The translations under genes and the position numbers were made by a program. 53,398 bases of DNA from JANLUX01 sp031366005. GTDB taxonomy: Bacteria > Bacteroidota > Bacteroidia > AKYH767-A > OLB10. Shown here piece by piece: positions 26,786 through 34,292 of this stretch. Below the pieces are notes generated by a model. It saw only the letters and a program-made list of their open reading frames with translations. It made no database searches and was not told where the DNA came from. Each line of letters starts with the position of its first letter. Position 1 is the first letter of the stretch. The stretch lies in assembly GCA_031366005.1 (NCBI GenBank), contig JANLZB010000007.1, forward strand, positions 1 through 53,398, given 5' to 3'.

Positions 26786-26819
26786 CGTAACTCATTTTAG
26801 AACTCTGTGATCAATTATT

Positions 26820-27191
26820 TCAATTAGCAAGCCGTTTAATTCCATTTTTAAGCGAAGCAACATTGAAGTTTAAAAGCAGTCCGATTTTGCAACATGATAA
26901 TTTCAGATAGGTTAATACTTGTGCAATGTGAACATCAGCAAACGCCTCGATTGACTTGATCTCCAAAACAACTCTTTTCTCCACCAATAAATCTATCCGG
27001 TAACCGGCATCTAACTTTACTTCTTTATAAATTAAAGGAAGCACTCTTTGCTTCTCCACAAATAAACCATTTTGTCGCAATTCATAATACAAACACTCTT
27101 CATAAGCGCTTTCAAGCAATCCGGGTCCTAACGCTGTGTGAACGGTAAATGCGCATTTCAAAATATTTTCGGTAAGATCATTAATTTCCAT
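26820..27191 (-). CDS. GxxExxY family protein (PD-(D/E)XK nuclease fold)
   Basis: The 123 residues carry the family signature GPGLLESAYEECLYYEL and a PD-(D/E)XK-like core, with Asp in GYRIDLLV and E-x-K in RVVLEIKSIE. This suggests a small nuclease, but no activity is established for the family as far as I know. It is inserted between the adaptor and pump genes of an efflux operon on the same strand, and palindromic CACAGAG repeats lie on both sides. That placement suggests an acquired, possibly mobile, unit. It is unlikely to take part in efflux. Confidence 0.9.
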   Translation of the reverse strand: MEINDLTENILKCAFTVHTALGPGLLESAYEECLYYELRQNGLFVEKQRVLPLIYKEVKLDAGYRIDLLVEKRVVLEIKSIEAFADVHIAQVLTYLKLSCCKIGLLLNFNVASLKNGIKRLAN

Positions 27192-27263
27192 TTGGTTTAA
27201 GTTTTAGATGATTAATTTATTTGAATTATATAAGTTAAATTTTTTAACACAGAGTTTAAAAGA

Positions 27264-27315
27264 GTTAAACACAGAGTTTCACAGAGAAAAAACTCTGTGC
27301 AACTCTGTGTTTAAC
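27264..27315. repeat. CACAGAG inverted repeat, adaptor side of the GxxExxY gene
   Basis: A 23-nt arm (27264-27286), containing CACAGAGTTTCACAGAG, pairs at 22 of 23 positions with the reverse complement of 27293-27315, leaving a 6-nt loop. Another CACAGAG unit lies at about 27248-27254. It is the counterpart of the repeat at 26699-26785. Confidence 0.82.
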
Positions 27316-27331
27316 TCCAATTTTTAATCAA

Positions 27332-28255
27332 TTATTTTTTATCAATAATATTTACAAACGCTGTATCCGGCAAACCATAATTACCTGAATTAACTATCCT
27401 GTCTTCCTTGCCGAATTGTGGTGCAAGAATTTCAACCTTTGTTTCTGTTGTCATTCCTTTTTTAATATCCGATCTCACTGCAGTAGAATCATTGATCAGT
27501 TTCATCACCCAAAAATTTTCCATCGTTTCATCAGTTAGGACACACGACTTATCAAGCACTTGCGCATTTTGTTTTATGCTTTTATTCAGCTGAACTATCG
27601 CTAATAAATTTTCAGGAAGAAAATTATTTGTCTGTGGTTTCAACACGTAACTCTGCGTTTGTGAGACCGGATCTATTGTAGAGAGCTTTGAAATTATTGT
27701 ACCTTTTATATGCGTTGAGTCCGGCAAAATAATAGTACAGCTTGTTCCTGTTGCTGCATATTTATTTAATTCAAAAGGTACATTTAACAAAAAAACGAAA
27801 CTGGCTTGCTCAGCTATAATGGCAAGCTGATCACCTTCAGCTACATAATCTCCAAGCTGTTTTGTAACCTCAGTTATAATTCCTGATGAAGCAGCAGAAA
27901 TTGTTTGCGTTCCTTTAAAATGAAACAGCGTATCTATATTTCTAATTCCACTTAGCGCTTCTGCTTCTTTGGTTTTAATGATAAACAATGGTTTGCCTGC
28001 GTTCACAAAATCACCATTATTTGCATAAACCTTTTCTATGTAACCGGTGATGTTTGATTTAACAGTGTTCTTTTTCTGAAACGTTGAAACAGCGTTTAGG
28101 TTAACTGTTTCACTCATCGGAATAGTCTGAATGGTTGTAACAGTGACAGGTGTTTTTACTTCAGGAGTTGTTTCATCGGTAGAAGTAGTTCTGCTTTTAC
28201 AGCTAACAAAGCAAAATAAAATAAACAGAAGTAAACACGTATTTATATTTTTCAT
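27332..28255 (-). CDS. RND efflux periplasmic adaptor (HlyD/MFP family lipoprotein)
   Basis: This membrane-fusion protein links the RND pump to the TolC channel in the periplasm. It starts with a lipoprotein signal (FCFVSC), so it is anchored by lipid. The biotinyl/lipoyl-like half motifs appear as NITGYIEKVYANNGDFVNAGKPLFII and SSGIITEVTKQLGDYVAEGDQLAII. A beta-barrel region follows (IKGTIISKLSTIDPVSQTQSYVLKP). At 307 residues it is at the short end for the family and has little coiled-coil hairpin. Its start overlaps the tolC-like gene end by 4 nt. Confidence 0.92.
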   Translation of the reverse strand: MKNINTCLLLFILFCFVSCKSRTTSTDETTPEVKTPVTVTTIQTIPMSETVNLNAVSTFQKKNTVKSNITGYIEKVYANNGDFVNAGKPLFIIKTKEAEALSGIRNIDTLFHFKGTQTISAASSGIITEVTKQLGDYVAEGDQLAIIAEQASFVFLLNVPFELNKYAATGTSCTIILPDSTHIKGTIISKLSTIDPVSQTQSYVLKPQTNNFLPENLLAIVQLNKSIKQNAQVLDKSCVLTDETMENFWVMKLINDSTAVRSDIKKGMTTETKVEILAPQFGKEDRIVNSGNYGLPDTAFVNIIDKK

Positions 28256-29496
28256 TTCAGGTAATTCATTTGATTGATGATTTGCAGGCGATTTATTTCG
28301 GATTGCGTTAAACTGTTTTTAACTGCCAGATAATTATTGACGATGGTTAAAAAATCTATAAAACGAACCAGTCCTTTTTCAATTTCTACTTTATACAACT
28401 CAATTAATTTTTCCTGGTCAGCGATTTGGGATTTAATATTAACTATCAATTCATCAGTTAGTTTCAGTTGTTCTTTAAGCTGAAGGATTTGTTGTTTGTA
28501 TTGAGCAGTATAAAATTCTTTATAGTTAATGCGTGTGTTTTCTGAAATTGCAAATTTGTTGTAATGATACCTGCGTTGCCTGCCATCATAAATTGGCATA
28601 GTAAAATTCAAGCCAATGCTTGTTCCCCAATTGTGCGGAATATTTTTTGGGTTTACTGCATTAAAACCTGCATCACCAAACGCATTTAATTTAGGACGGT
28701 AATTCAAATCAATTAATAATCTCGCATTGGCATTTTTCAGACTGTCAATCCTGAATTGCAACATTTGCGGAGCATTATCCAAATCAAATGTATTTTGAAT
28801 GCTAAGATTCGGATCTTCCAGGGATACTGTTGAAGTATCTATTATTCCGCTTAAAAAATTTAACTGACTCAAATCATTTTTGTATTGAATGAAAGTTTGT
28901 TTGTGAGTAATTTCTTGTGCGCTTATAGTAACTGATAAATTCAAATAATCCGTTTGCAGATAGATGCCATGCTCAACAAGTTGTTTTAATGTTGTCTGTT
29001 CGTTTTTTAACAATTGCAGAACAGTTTGATTAAACTGCAACTGGTTATAATCTGCAAACGCGGTAAGGTATTGCGCGGTTATGTTTTTCTTCAAATCAAT
29101 CTCAGAAATTCTTGCTGTTGTATGCAATGCCTGATTCGCAATAATTATTGTTTGATACTGACCGTTTCGTAGCTTACGATTGAGAAGGGGCTGAGTTATA
29201 TTTATCAATGCAGAATAATTTCCGCCATTGGTTATTGCGCTGTCATATCCAAAATCTTTATAAGTGGGTGCGTACATTGCCTGCGAATTCAAACTAACCA
29301 GCGTGCTTAATCCTGCTCTCGCCAACAAACTATCATAGCTTGCAGACAGTAACTGGTTGTTATAATCTTTCAGGAGAGGACTATTATTTAAACCTGCTTT
29401 AATGTAATAATCAAGATTATGAGTTTGAGAAAATAACTTGCTGTTAATTAACAACGTTATGAGGGAAACTAAAAATAATTTCTTATTCAAAATCAA
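28252..29496 (-). CDS. TolC family outer-membrane efflux protein
   Basis: This is the outer-membrane channel of the tripartite efflux system. It has a signal peptide (ending SKLFSQ) and two repeats of helix-rich outer-membrane efflux domains, for example GLNNSPLLKDYNNQLLSASYDSLLARAGL and the C-terminal YKVEIEKGLVRFIDFLTIVNNYLAVKNSLTQSEINRLQIINQ. At 414 residues the length is typical. The start is not ATG: a TTG at 29496, or the TTG at 29490 that gives MNKKLFLVSL, are the candidates. It is the first gene of the operon, with a TATATTTG box about 30 nt upstream. Confidence 0.9.
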   Translation of the reverse strand: MILNKKLFLVSLITLLINSKLFSQTHNLDYYIKAGLNNSPLLKDYNNQLLSASYDSLLARAGLSTLVSLNSQAMYAPTYKDFGYDSAITNGGNYSALINITQPLLNRKLRNGQYQTIIIANQALHTTARISEIDLKKNITAQYLTAFADYNQLQFNQTVLQLLKNEQTTLKQLVEHGIYLQTDYLNLSVTISAQEITHKQTFIQYKNDLSQLNFLSGIIDTSTVSLEDPNLSIQNTFDLDNAPQMLQFRIDSLKNANARLLIDLNYRPKLNAFGDAGFNAVNPKNIPHNWGTSIGLNFTMPIYDGRQRRYHYNKFAISENTRINYKEFYTAQYKQQILQLKEQLKLTDELIVNIKSQIADQEKLIELYKVEIEKGLVRFIDFLTIVNNYLAVKNSLTQSEINRLQIINQMNYLK

Positions 29497-29526
29497 GCCT
29501 TATTATTAGTAAGATGTTTTCAGTTC

Positions 29527-29534
29527 CAAATATA
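29527..29534 (-). promoter_or_regulatory. TATATTTG -7 box of the efflux operon
   Basis: TATATTTG on the minus strand lies about 30 nt before the tolC-like start and downstream of a terminator-like hairpin, as expected for a fresh transcription start. Confidence 0.45.
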
Positions 29535-29555
29535 TCTCAATTAGTTTAAAAGAAT

Positions 29556-29581
29556 AAAGGAGCTGATTGCTCAACTCCTTT
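29556..29581 (-). terminator. Hairpin terminator after the PepSY-like gene
   Basis: On the minus strand AAAGGAG (29581-29575) and CTCCTTT (29562-29556) form a stem with a 12-nt loop, followed by ATTCTTTT. It separates the PepSY-like gene from the efflux operon. Confidence 0.5.
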
Positions 29582-29603
29582 TAAACAAGCTTAAGAAAAG
29601 TAA

Positions 29604-30029
29604 CTAATCTTTTGCTGACTTAATGAAATTTCCCTTTTCATCAAATACCAAATCTTTACCATTTACTTCTGCCTCATAAGTTTTCTTACCTGACGCATCG
29701 GTTATGATTGACGCTTCCTTAATTTTTGCATCCTTCATATTTTTTTTCACATAAGCTGTTACACTTGCAGGCAACTCAGTTGTAGCAATTTCTGTTTCAG
29801 TTTCAATCAGCTTTCCTTCAGGTGTAATCAAAGCTGACATTTCTTTTTTCTGAGAAACGAAATTCGCTTCATAGTTACCTTTTTCTTTTTCCCATTTAGC
29901 AGCAGCCTCTGGATATTTTTTATGCAAGGTTTCTTTTACTGAAGCAGGAACATCTTTATCATTTACTTTCTGTCCGTAAACGCATCCTGAGAATACAGCC
30001 ACTAACGACATTAAAATTAATTTTTTCAT
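29604..30029 (-). CDS. PepSY-like secreted protein
   Basis: The 141 residues start with a signal sequence (MKKLILMSLVAVFSGCVYGQ; the GC may also be a lipobox). They then carry two PepSY-like units, VPASVKETLHKKYPEAAAKWEKE and LPASVTAYVKKNMKDAKIKEA, each followed by a strand pair (YEANF, TYEAEVNGKDLVFDEKGNF). The family is common in Bacteroidota as small periplasmic proteins of unclear function, perhaps inhibitory or scaffolding. It lies just downstream of a transporter-like barrel on the same strand. Confidence 0.82.
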   Translation of the reverse strand: MKKLILMSLVAVFSGCVYGQKVNDKDVPASVKETLHKKYPEAAAKWEKEKGNYEANFVSQKKEMSALITPEGKLIETETEIATTELPASVTAYVKKNMKDAKIKEASIITDASGKKTYEAEVNGKDLVFDEKGNFIKSAKD

Positions 30030-30125
30030 TTTTTATGTTTTGTTTTAATTACAATGCAAAATAAGCATGTGATTGTGTTTTGTTTTTGTTGTTTTTATAA
30101 GTATTGTGTTAATGATAAGTTAAAA

Positions 30126-30962
30126 TTATTTGCCAGGTCTTGTATGCGTAGCATTGTTCGCTACATCCTTTTTGCCTCCGAACTTCCAGATTATACCGGG
30201 ACGGAAAAGAAGTGCATTATTGTTATCGTAATTGATACTAAAGGACAATTGCAAATTTTTATTGGGATAATATCCATAACCAATACAACCTACAGTTTCA
30301 CCACCTGAAATTTCCTGATTAATACTAACTGTATCAACGGGAGCCTGACCTTCGGGAACTTCTGCACCGCCTAATGCGGACGTATTGCCAAAGACTTCGC
30401 CAAACAAAATACTTTTCGGAGAAATGGTATAAACAGTTCCGATGGCATAATTGAAAAGATTATTTGCTACAACACCTTTAGGCTTGCCAAGAAAAGTGTA
30501 GCTCAAGTTAAGACTTGTAAAAAACGGACCTGTTGTTTTACTGAATATAAGAAAGGGAGTATAATCTGTTTTACCTGTTCCTATCAAAATATTATTTGCA
30601 GTAGGCAACTTAACTTCACCAGAGAGTGACATTGATACCCATGTTTTTTTTTCTGACATCAGTTGATAAAACAAGGTTACTTCCAAATCACCAAAACCTG
30701 TAGTGCTGGCTCCTTTCTTTGGATTAATAGTAGTGAATGCTACTGGCTCAACTAACAAAGTAAATTTTTTACTCAAACCATATTCAATAGATAAAGGAAG
30801 CGCGTTTTCTGTTCCTTCTTTAGAAGTTTGAAACTCCATCGCAGCTCCCAGTTCCATCTGGTGTGGTATCAATGGATTTGATTCTTCAGTTTCGAGTTGT
30901 GCTTTTGCAAAAAAAGGTATGAATGACATTAATGCAAGTGCGTAAATTATTTTATTTTTCAT
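30126..30962 (-). CDS. Outer-membrane beta-barrel protein (phenol MetA-type transporter family)
   Basis: A signal peptide (ending FAKAQLETE) is followed by about 260 residues of amphipathic strands. Characteristic segments are HQMELGAAMEFQTSKEG, LLVEPVAFTTINP, GFGDLEVTLFYQLM and a C-terminal FRPGIIWKFGG. The layout fits the MetA-pathway/transporter-like barrel family, for which no firm function is known. It is divergent from the Crp/Fnr gene. A 24-nt motif shared with the DUF5686 upstream region lies about 44-67 nt before its start. Confidence 0.75.
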   Translation of the reverse strand: MKNKIIYALALMSFIPFFAKAQLETEESNPLIPHQMELGAAMEFQTSKEGTENALPLSIEYGLSKKFTLLVEPVAFTTINPKKGASTTGFGDLEVTLFYQLMSEKKTWVSMSLSGEVKLPTANNILIGTGKTDYTPFLIFSKTTGPFFTSLNLSYTFLGKPKGVVANNLFNYAIGTVYTISPKSILFGEVFGNTSALGGAEVPEGQAPVDTVSINQEISGGETVGCIGYGYYPNKNLQLSFSINYDNNNALLFRPGIIWKFGGKKDVANNATHTRPGK

Positions 30963-31005
30963 AATAGAAATTTATTAGTTATACCTTCAGTCAAAATTCA
31001 TCATG

Positions 31006-31029
31006 AATTGTGTTTTAAAGTTGTAGCAA
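31006..31029. promoter_or_regulatory. 24-nt motif shared with 38263-38286
   Basis: AATTGTGTTTTAAA, two variable bases, then TGTAGCAA. The same motif occurs at 38263-38286 with 22 of 24 bases identical. Both lie upstream of a minus-strand outer-membrane gene, so a shared regulatory site is possible. Confidence 0.4.
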
Positions 31030-31124
31030 ACGGATGATTGCCTTGATAAAAGTTACTTAAAAATCAAAGAATATGCGGGCTGTTTACCATCTATAATAAC
31101 AAAAGCATAAGAAAAATTTTTTCC

Positions 31125-31132
31125 TAATTTTG
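31125..31132 (+). promoter_or_regulatory. TAATTTTG -7 box directly before the Crp/Fnr gene
   Basis: The box ends four bases before the ATG at 31137, which implies a leaderless mRNA. Confidence 0.45.
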
Positions 31133-31136
31133 AAAA

Positions 31137-31781
31137 ATGCTTAACGATTCTTCAACATTAAAAAGGGTTTATTCAACGCTGTTTGAAACTCAACTCATCA
31201 AAGAGATCGGGGAAAATTCTATGCTGATAACAGCCAATGCCGGACAGACATTAATAAACCCCGGACAAACAATCAAAATGGTTCCGATGATGTTAAGCGG
31301 TACACTCAAAGTAAGCCGCATCAATGAAGAGGGACAGGAATTATTATTGTATTATGTACGTGAGGGAGAAGGTTGCGCGATGACATTCTCTTGTGGAATG
31401 ATGTCGCAGGCAAGTCTTGTAAAAGGTGCTGCGGAAGACGATCTTTCGATGCTCTGTGTTGCTGTGAACATTATGGAAGAATGGATGTTGAAATATCCGT
31501 CATGGAAAAAGTTTGTAATGGGAACCATCGTCAACGAATTTATTGATGTAATAAAAAGCGTTGATGATGTCACTTTTAAAAAAATGGACGACCGGCTCGT
31601 AAGTTACCTGAAAGAAAAATCTAAAATATCCGGTTCCTCTCTTATCAATCTTTCCCATCAACAGGTAGCAGATGAAATGGGAACCAATCGAGTAGTGATT
31701 TCACGCTTGCTGAAAAAGCTTGAAAATGAAAAGCGGCTTCTGCTGTTCCGAAACCAAATCAAGCTGCTGAATGATTTGTAA
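31137..31781 (+). CDS. Crp/Fnr family transcriptional regulator
   Basis: This DNA-binding regulator has an N-terminal cyclic-nucleotide-like beta barrel (GQTLINPGQTIKMVP, LSGTLKVSRINEEGQELLLYYVREGEGCAMTF). Its C-terminal winged helix reads NLSHQQVADEMGTNRVVISRLLKKLE. It lacks the clear cAMP-binding Arg-Ser pair of E. coli Crp. Cys80 and Cys86 sit in the loop where effectors usually bind, so a metal or redox signal is possible but unproven. Two palindromes that could be its operators overlap and follow its stop, in front of the DUF4242-methyltransferase-cupin genes. Confidence 0.92.
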   Translation: MLNDSSTLKRVYSTLFETQLIKEIGENSMLITANAGQTLINPGQTIKMVPMMLSGTLKVSRINEEGQELLLYYVREGEGCAMTFSCGMMSQASLVKGAAEDDLSMLCVAVNIMEEWMLKYPSWKKFVMGTIVNEFIDVIKSVDDVTFKKMDDRLVSYLKEKSKISGSSLINLSHQQVADEMGTNRVVISRLLKKLENEKRLLLFRNQIKLLNDL

Positions 31782-31812
31782 CATTTGTTACAGAGAATTG
31801 TAACATTGTTAC
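31777..31812. promoter_or_regulatory. Tandem TGTAACA palindromes, candidate Crp/Fnr operator
   Basis: TGTAACA-TT-TGTTACA (31777-31792) is a perfect palindrome that includes the stop codon of the regulator gene. GTAACA-T-TGTTAC (31800-31812) repeats it. The centres are about 21.5 bp apart, two helical turns, so two dimers could bind the same face upstream of the DUF4242 gene. Confidence 0.55.
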
Positions 31813-31925
31813 CGTTTTTCTCTTTTATCACGTTGCATATTTGTTCTGTCAAAGTAACAGTACTGCGACACGGAGATGCCGAAAACCGGATAGAGTAGGC
31901 GATGAAAAAACAAAAAACATTAGTT

Positions 31926-32198
31926 ATGAAAAAGTACATAATTGAAAGAGAAATTCCCGGTGCAGGAAATTTCAACGCTGAAAAATTAAAAGAGATTTCA
32001 GGTGTTTCCTGCGGGGTATTAAGCAAACAGGGACCTCAGATACAATGGGTGCATAGTTATGTGGCTGGTGACAAAATTTATTGTATCTACAATGCAGCGA
32101 GTGAAGAACTGATTCGTGAACATGCGAAGCAAAGTGGATTTCCTGCAAATGTGGTAAGTACGGTTTCGGCAATTATTGATCCGGTAACTGCGGAATAA
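31926..32198 (+). CDS. DUF4242 domain protein
   Basis: This small protein of about 90 residues has the DUF4242 pattern: MKKYIIEREIPGAG, then VLSKQGPQIQWVHSYVAGDKIYCIYNA, then LIREHAKQSGFPANVVSTVSAIIDP. Family members are small ferredoxin-like alpha/beta proteins; some have been proposed to bind nickel, but the role is open. I prefer the ATG at 31926, where family similarity begins, over the ATG at 31902, which adds eight Lys-rich residues. It is the first gene after the candidate operator and is followed by a methyltransferase. Confidence 0.85.
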   Translation: MKKYIIEREIPGAGNFNAEKLKEISGVSCGVLSKQGPQIQWVHSYVAGDKIYCIYNAASEELIREHAKQSGFPANVVSTVSAIIDPVTAE

Positions 32199-32244
32199 TT
32201 TATAATCAAATAAAATTTAATCACGTTAACTAAAAGTATATTAA

Positions 32245-33090
32245 ATGGAACTGCAATTAGAAACAATCCGCGAACAGCAAAAAGCAACCTGGAATAAATT
32301 TTCTTCCGGCTGGAAAAAATGGGATGACCTCACGATGGATTTTTTAAAACCCTTCGGTGATGAAATTATTCAACTGCTGAATTTAAAAGAATCGGATGTA
32401 GTGCTTGATGTTGCAGCAGGAACAGGAGAACCCGGCTTAACCATCGCATCAAAGTTGAAGCACGGAAAAGTTATTATTAATGACCTTGCAGATGATATGC
32501 TTGTGATAGCTCATGATAAGGCGGCAAAGAAAGGAGTTACAAATGTTGAATTCATTGCGTGCGATGTTTGTGAACTGCCATTTGATGACCATACATTTGA
32601 TGCAATTAGTTGCCGTTTCGGATTTATGTTTTTCCCCGACATGCTGATGGCAGCAAAAGAAATGGTGAGGGTGCTGAAACCCGGAGGAAGAATTGCAACC
32701 TCCGTGTGGAATGGTCCTGAAAAAAATTTTTGGGTTACAGCAGTGATGGATACGCTTAACAGGAATATGGAAATGCCGCAGCCGCCTCCCGGCTCACCAG
32801 GACTGTTTCGTTGTGCTAAAGAAAATTTAATAGCGGATTTATTCCTGCAGGCAGGGTTAAAAAACATTTCTCAAAAAGAAGTTACCGGTAAGCTCGATTG
32901 CAAAACAACCGATGTCTATTGGCAATTTATGACCGAAACACCTGCGCCCGTTGCATCAGCGCTAAGCAAAACGAATGAGGAAATGAAAGAAAAAATTAAA
33001 GGAGAAGTTTACCAGGTGGTGAATCAAAAATATCCGGATGGCAATGTGATCATTGAATCCCGTGCAATGGTAATTTCCGGTCAGAAATAA
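32245..33090 (+). CDS. Class I SAM-dependent methyltransferase (UbiE/Methyltransf_11 type)
   Basis: This is a cytoplasmic methyltransferase. SAM-binding motif I is DVAAGTGEPGLTIA and the acidic post-I residue is in VIINDLADDM. The region ACDVCELPFDDHTFDAISCRFGFMFFPD follows, with RVLKPGGRIATSVW (motif III) behind it. At 281 residues it fits small-molecule or lipid methyltransferases. The substrate cannot be read from the sequence. It follows the DUF4242 gene and precedes a secreted cupin, probably under the Crp/Fnr regulator upstream. Confidence 0.9.
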   Translation: MELQLETIREQQKATWNKFSSGWKKWDDLTMDFLKPFGDEIIQLLNLKESDVVLDVAAGTGEPGLTIASKLKHGKVIINDLADDMLVIAHDKAAKKGVTNVEFIACDVCELPFDDHTFDAISCRFGFMFFPDMLMAAKEMVRVLKPGGRIATSVWNGPEKNFWVTAVMDTLNRNMEMPQPPPGSPGLFRCAKENLIADLFLQAGLKNISQKEVTGKLDCKTTDVYWQFMTETPAPVASALSKTNEEMKEKIKGEVYQVVNQKYPDGNVIIESRAMVISGQK

Positions 33091-33123
33091 ATTATCAGAC
33101 AATCAAAAATTAAATATCTAAAA

Positions 33124-33492
33124 ATGAAAAAAATAATTTTGATGATGCTTTCAGTAATCGGGCTGACAGCATCCGTGCTTGCACAAACCGCCAATGCACA
33201 GGAAATAAAAGAACCATGGCGCGGTGTTACTGTTAAAGTTTTAATAGATAACGAACATGTTAAAATAGCAGAAGCTACCTTTGCTCCCGATGCTGTTGCT
33301 GATTGGCACTCGCATCCTCAGCACACCGTATATGCGGTTACCGATGCAAAAATGCAAGTGGAGAAAAAAGACAAAGAAGCTACAACTGTTCTAATGAAAG
33401 CAGGGGAGGCAATGTGGTCACCTGCTGTAACCCATAAAATAACTAACATAGGCAAGACGCCTTTTACTATTGTTGTTACTGAAATAAAATAA
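33124..33492 (+). CDS. Secreted cupin-domain protein
   Basis: The 122 residues begin with a signal peptide (ending LAQTANAQE) and form one small cupin. Metal-ligand residues appear as WHSHPQH, followed by the turn and AGEAMWSPAVTHKITNIG, with a second His. It is probably periplasmic and binds a metal, and the substrate is unknown. It is the last gene of the set that begins after the Crp/Fnr regulator; the 33-nt gap to the methyltransferase suggests co-transcription. Confidence 0.85.
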   Translation: MKKIILMMLSVIGLTASVLAQTANAQEIKEPWRGVTVKVLIDNEHVKIAEATFAPDAVADWHSHPQHTVYAVTDAKMQVEKKDKEATTVLMKAGEAMWSPAVTHKITNIGKTPFTIVVTEIK

Positions 33493-33709
33493 GTTCAACA
33501 ACAATCCAGGAATCATACTGAAAGAATTTGTGATGTAGTATAAAGAAATTTAACAATATGTAAATCCACTTTATGAAAGCAGGATTATAATTGATTCCTG
33601 ACATATAACTGTATTCATGAGTATATCCTTACCTCATAGTATTGATTCGTCAATTTGCATTTCATCTTAAAAATACTTTGGAAACAGCAAATATTGAGGT
33701 TCGTTTTTT

Positions 33710-34174
33710 ATGATTAAACAAAAAATTAAGGAATGGGTAGAGAGATATTTACCTGCGGAAATTGTCGGTACGTTAACAGCGATTGGAGTCGCAAGTATAG
33801 CCCATGCTTCAAATAAAAATGCTGTTTTTGCAGCTTATGCAGGTTCTATTGGAGAGTCTATTGGCTTCTATTCAACAATCTTTATTCAAAATATTATAGT
33901 TGCAGACAAGAAACATAAGATCGCAAACAAAACATTTTCTGTTTCTGATATTCCTAAAATAATCAGAGATATTATTTTAGAATTTGGTCCAGCGGCATTA
34001 ATTGATGGTTTAGTGTTACGTCCGTTTTTCATGTATTTGTTTACCCGTGTTTTAAAAACTTTTGCTCTTGGAATTCTTACTGGAAAAATTGCAGGGGATA
34101 TAACATTTTATATTTTAGTGATCATCAGTTATGAATTAAAGAAGCAGCGCAGTAAGACTGATAATATAGATTGA
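33710..34174 (+). CDS. Conserved membrane protein of unknown function
   Basis: I do not recognise this family. The 154 residues contain about three to four hydrophobic segments: LPAEIVGTLTAIGVASIAHA, a glycine-rich AAYAGSIGESIGFYSTIFI, FGPAALIDGLVLRPFFMYLF, and GILTGKIAGDITFYILVII. It has a basic C-terminal tail. Small residues at helix faces suggest tight packing or a multimer. It stands alone, 217 nt after the cupin gene, and ends next to a gene remnant on the other strand. Confidence 0.75.
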   Translation: MIKQKIKEWVERYLPAEIVGTLTAIGVASIAHASNKNAVFAAYAGSIGESIGFYSTIFIQNIIVADKKHKIANKTFSVSDIPKIIRDIILEFGPAALIDGLVLRPFFMYLFTRVLKTFALGILTGKIAGDITFYILVIISYELKKQRSKTDNID

Positions 34175-34185
34175 AATGAAATGTA

Positions 34186-34292
34186 CGATGCGATGGTTAT
34201 TGGCTGAATCTGTAATGTACCAATCACTCGATGCATCATTCACATCTCCTGATCCGTTATTAATTGGTGATGTTCTCCGATTTTTGCAATTT
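34186..34292 (-). pseudogene. Remnant of a gene related to the T9SS protein at 22387-23640
   Basis: Read on the minus strand, 34270-34190 encodes a peptide that starts SPINNGSGDVND and ends YITDSANNHR. The intact protein at 22387-23640 has SPIDDGSGDPND and YITDAAGNHR at the matching place, and about 18 of 27 residues agree. Just upstream, EIAKIGE matches KIAAIGD only after a one-base shift, so the frame is broken. The rest of the gene is missing: the desaturase stop borders one end and the unknown membrane-protein gene the other. Confidence 0.65.

Noticed and set aside
33507..33600. CAGGAATCA ... TGATTCCTG long-range inverted repeat in the gap before 33710
   Set aside because: Nine-base arms 76 nt apart in AT-rich DNA are weak, and no related element or gene supports a mobile unit.
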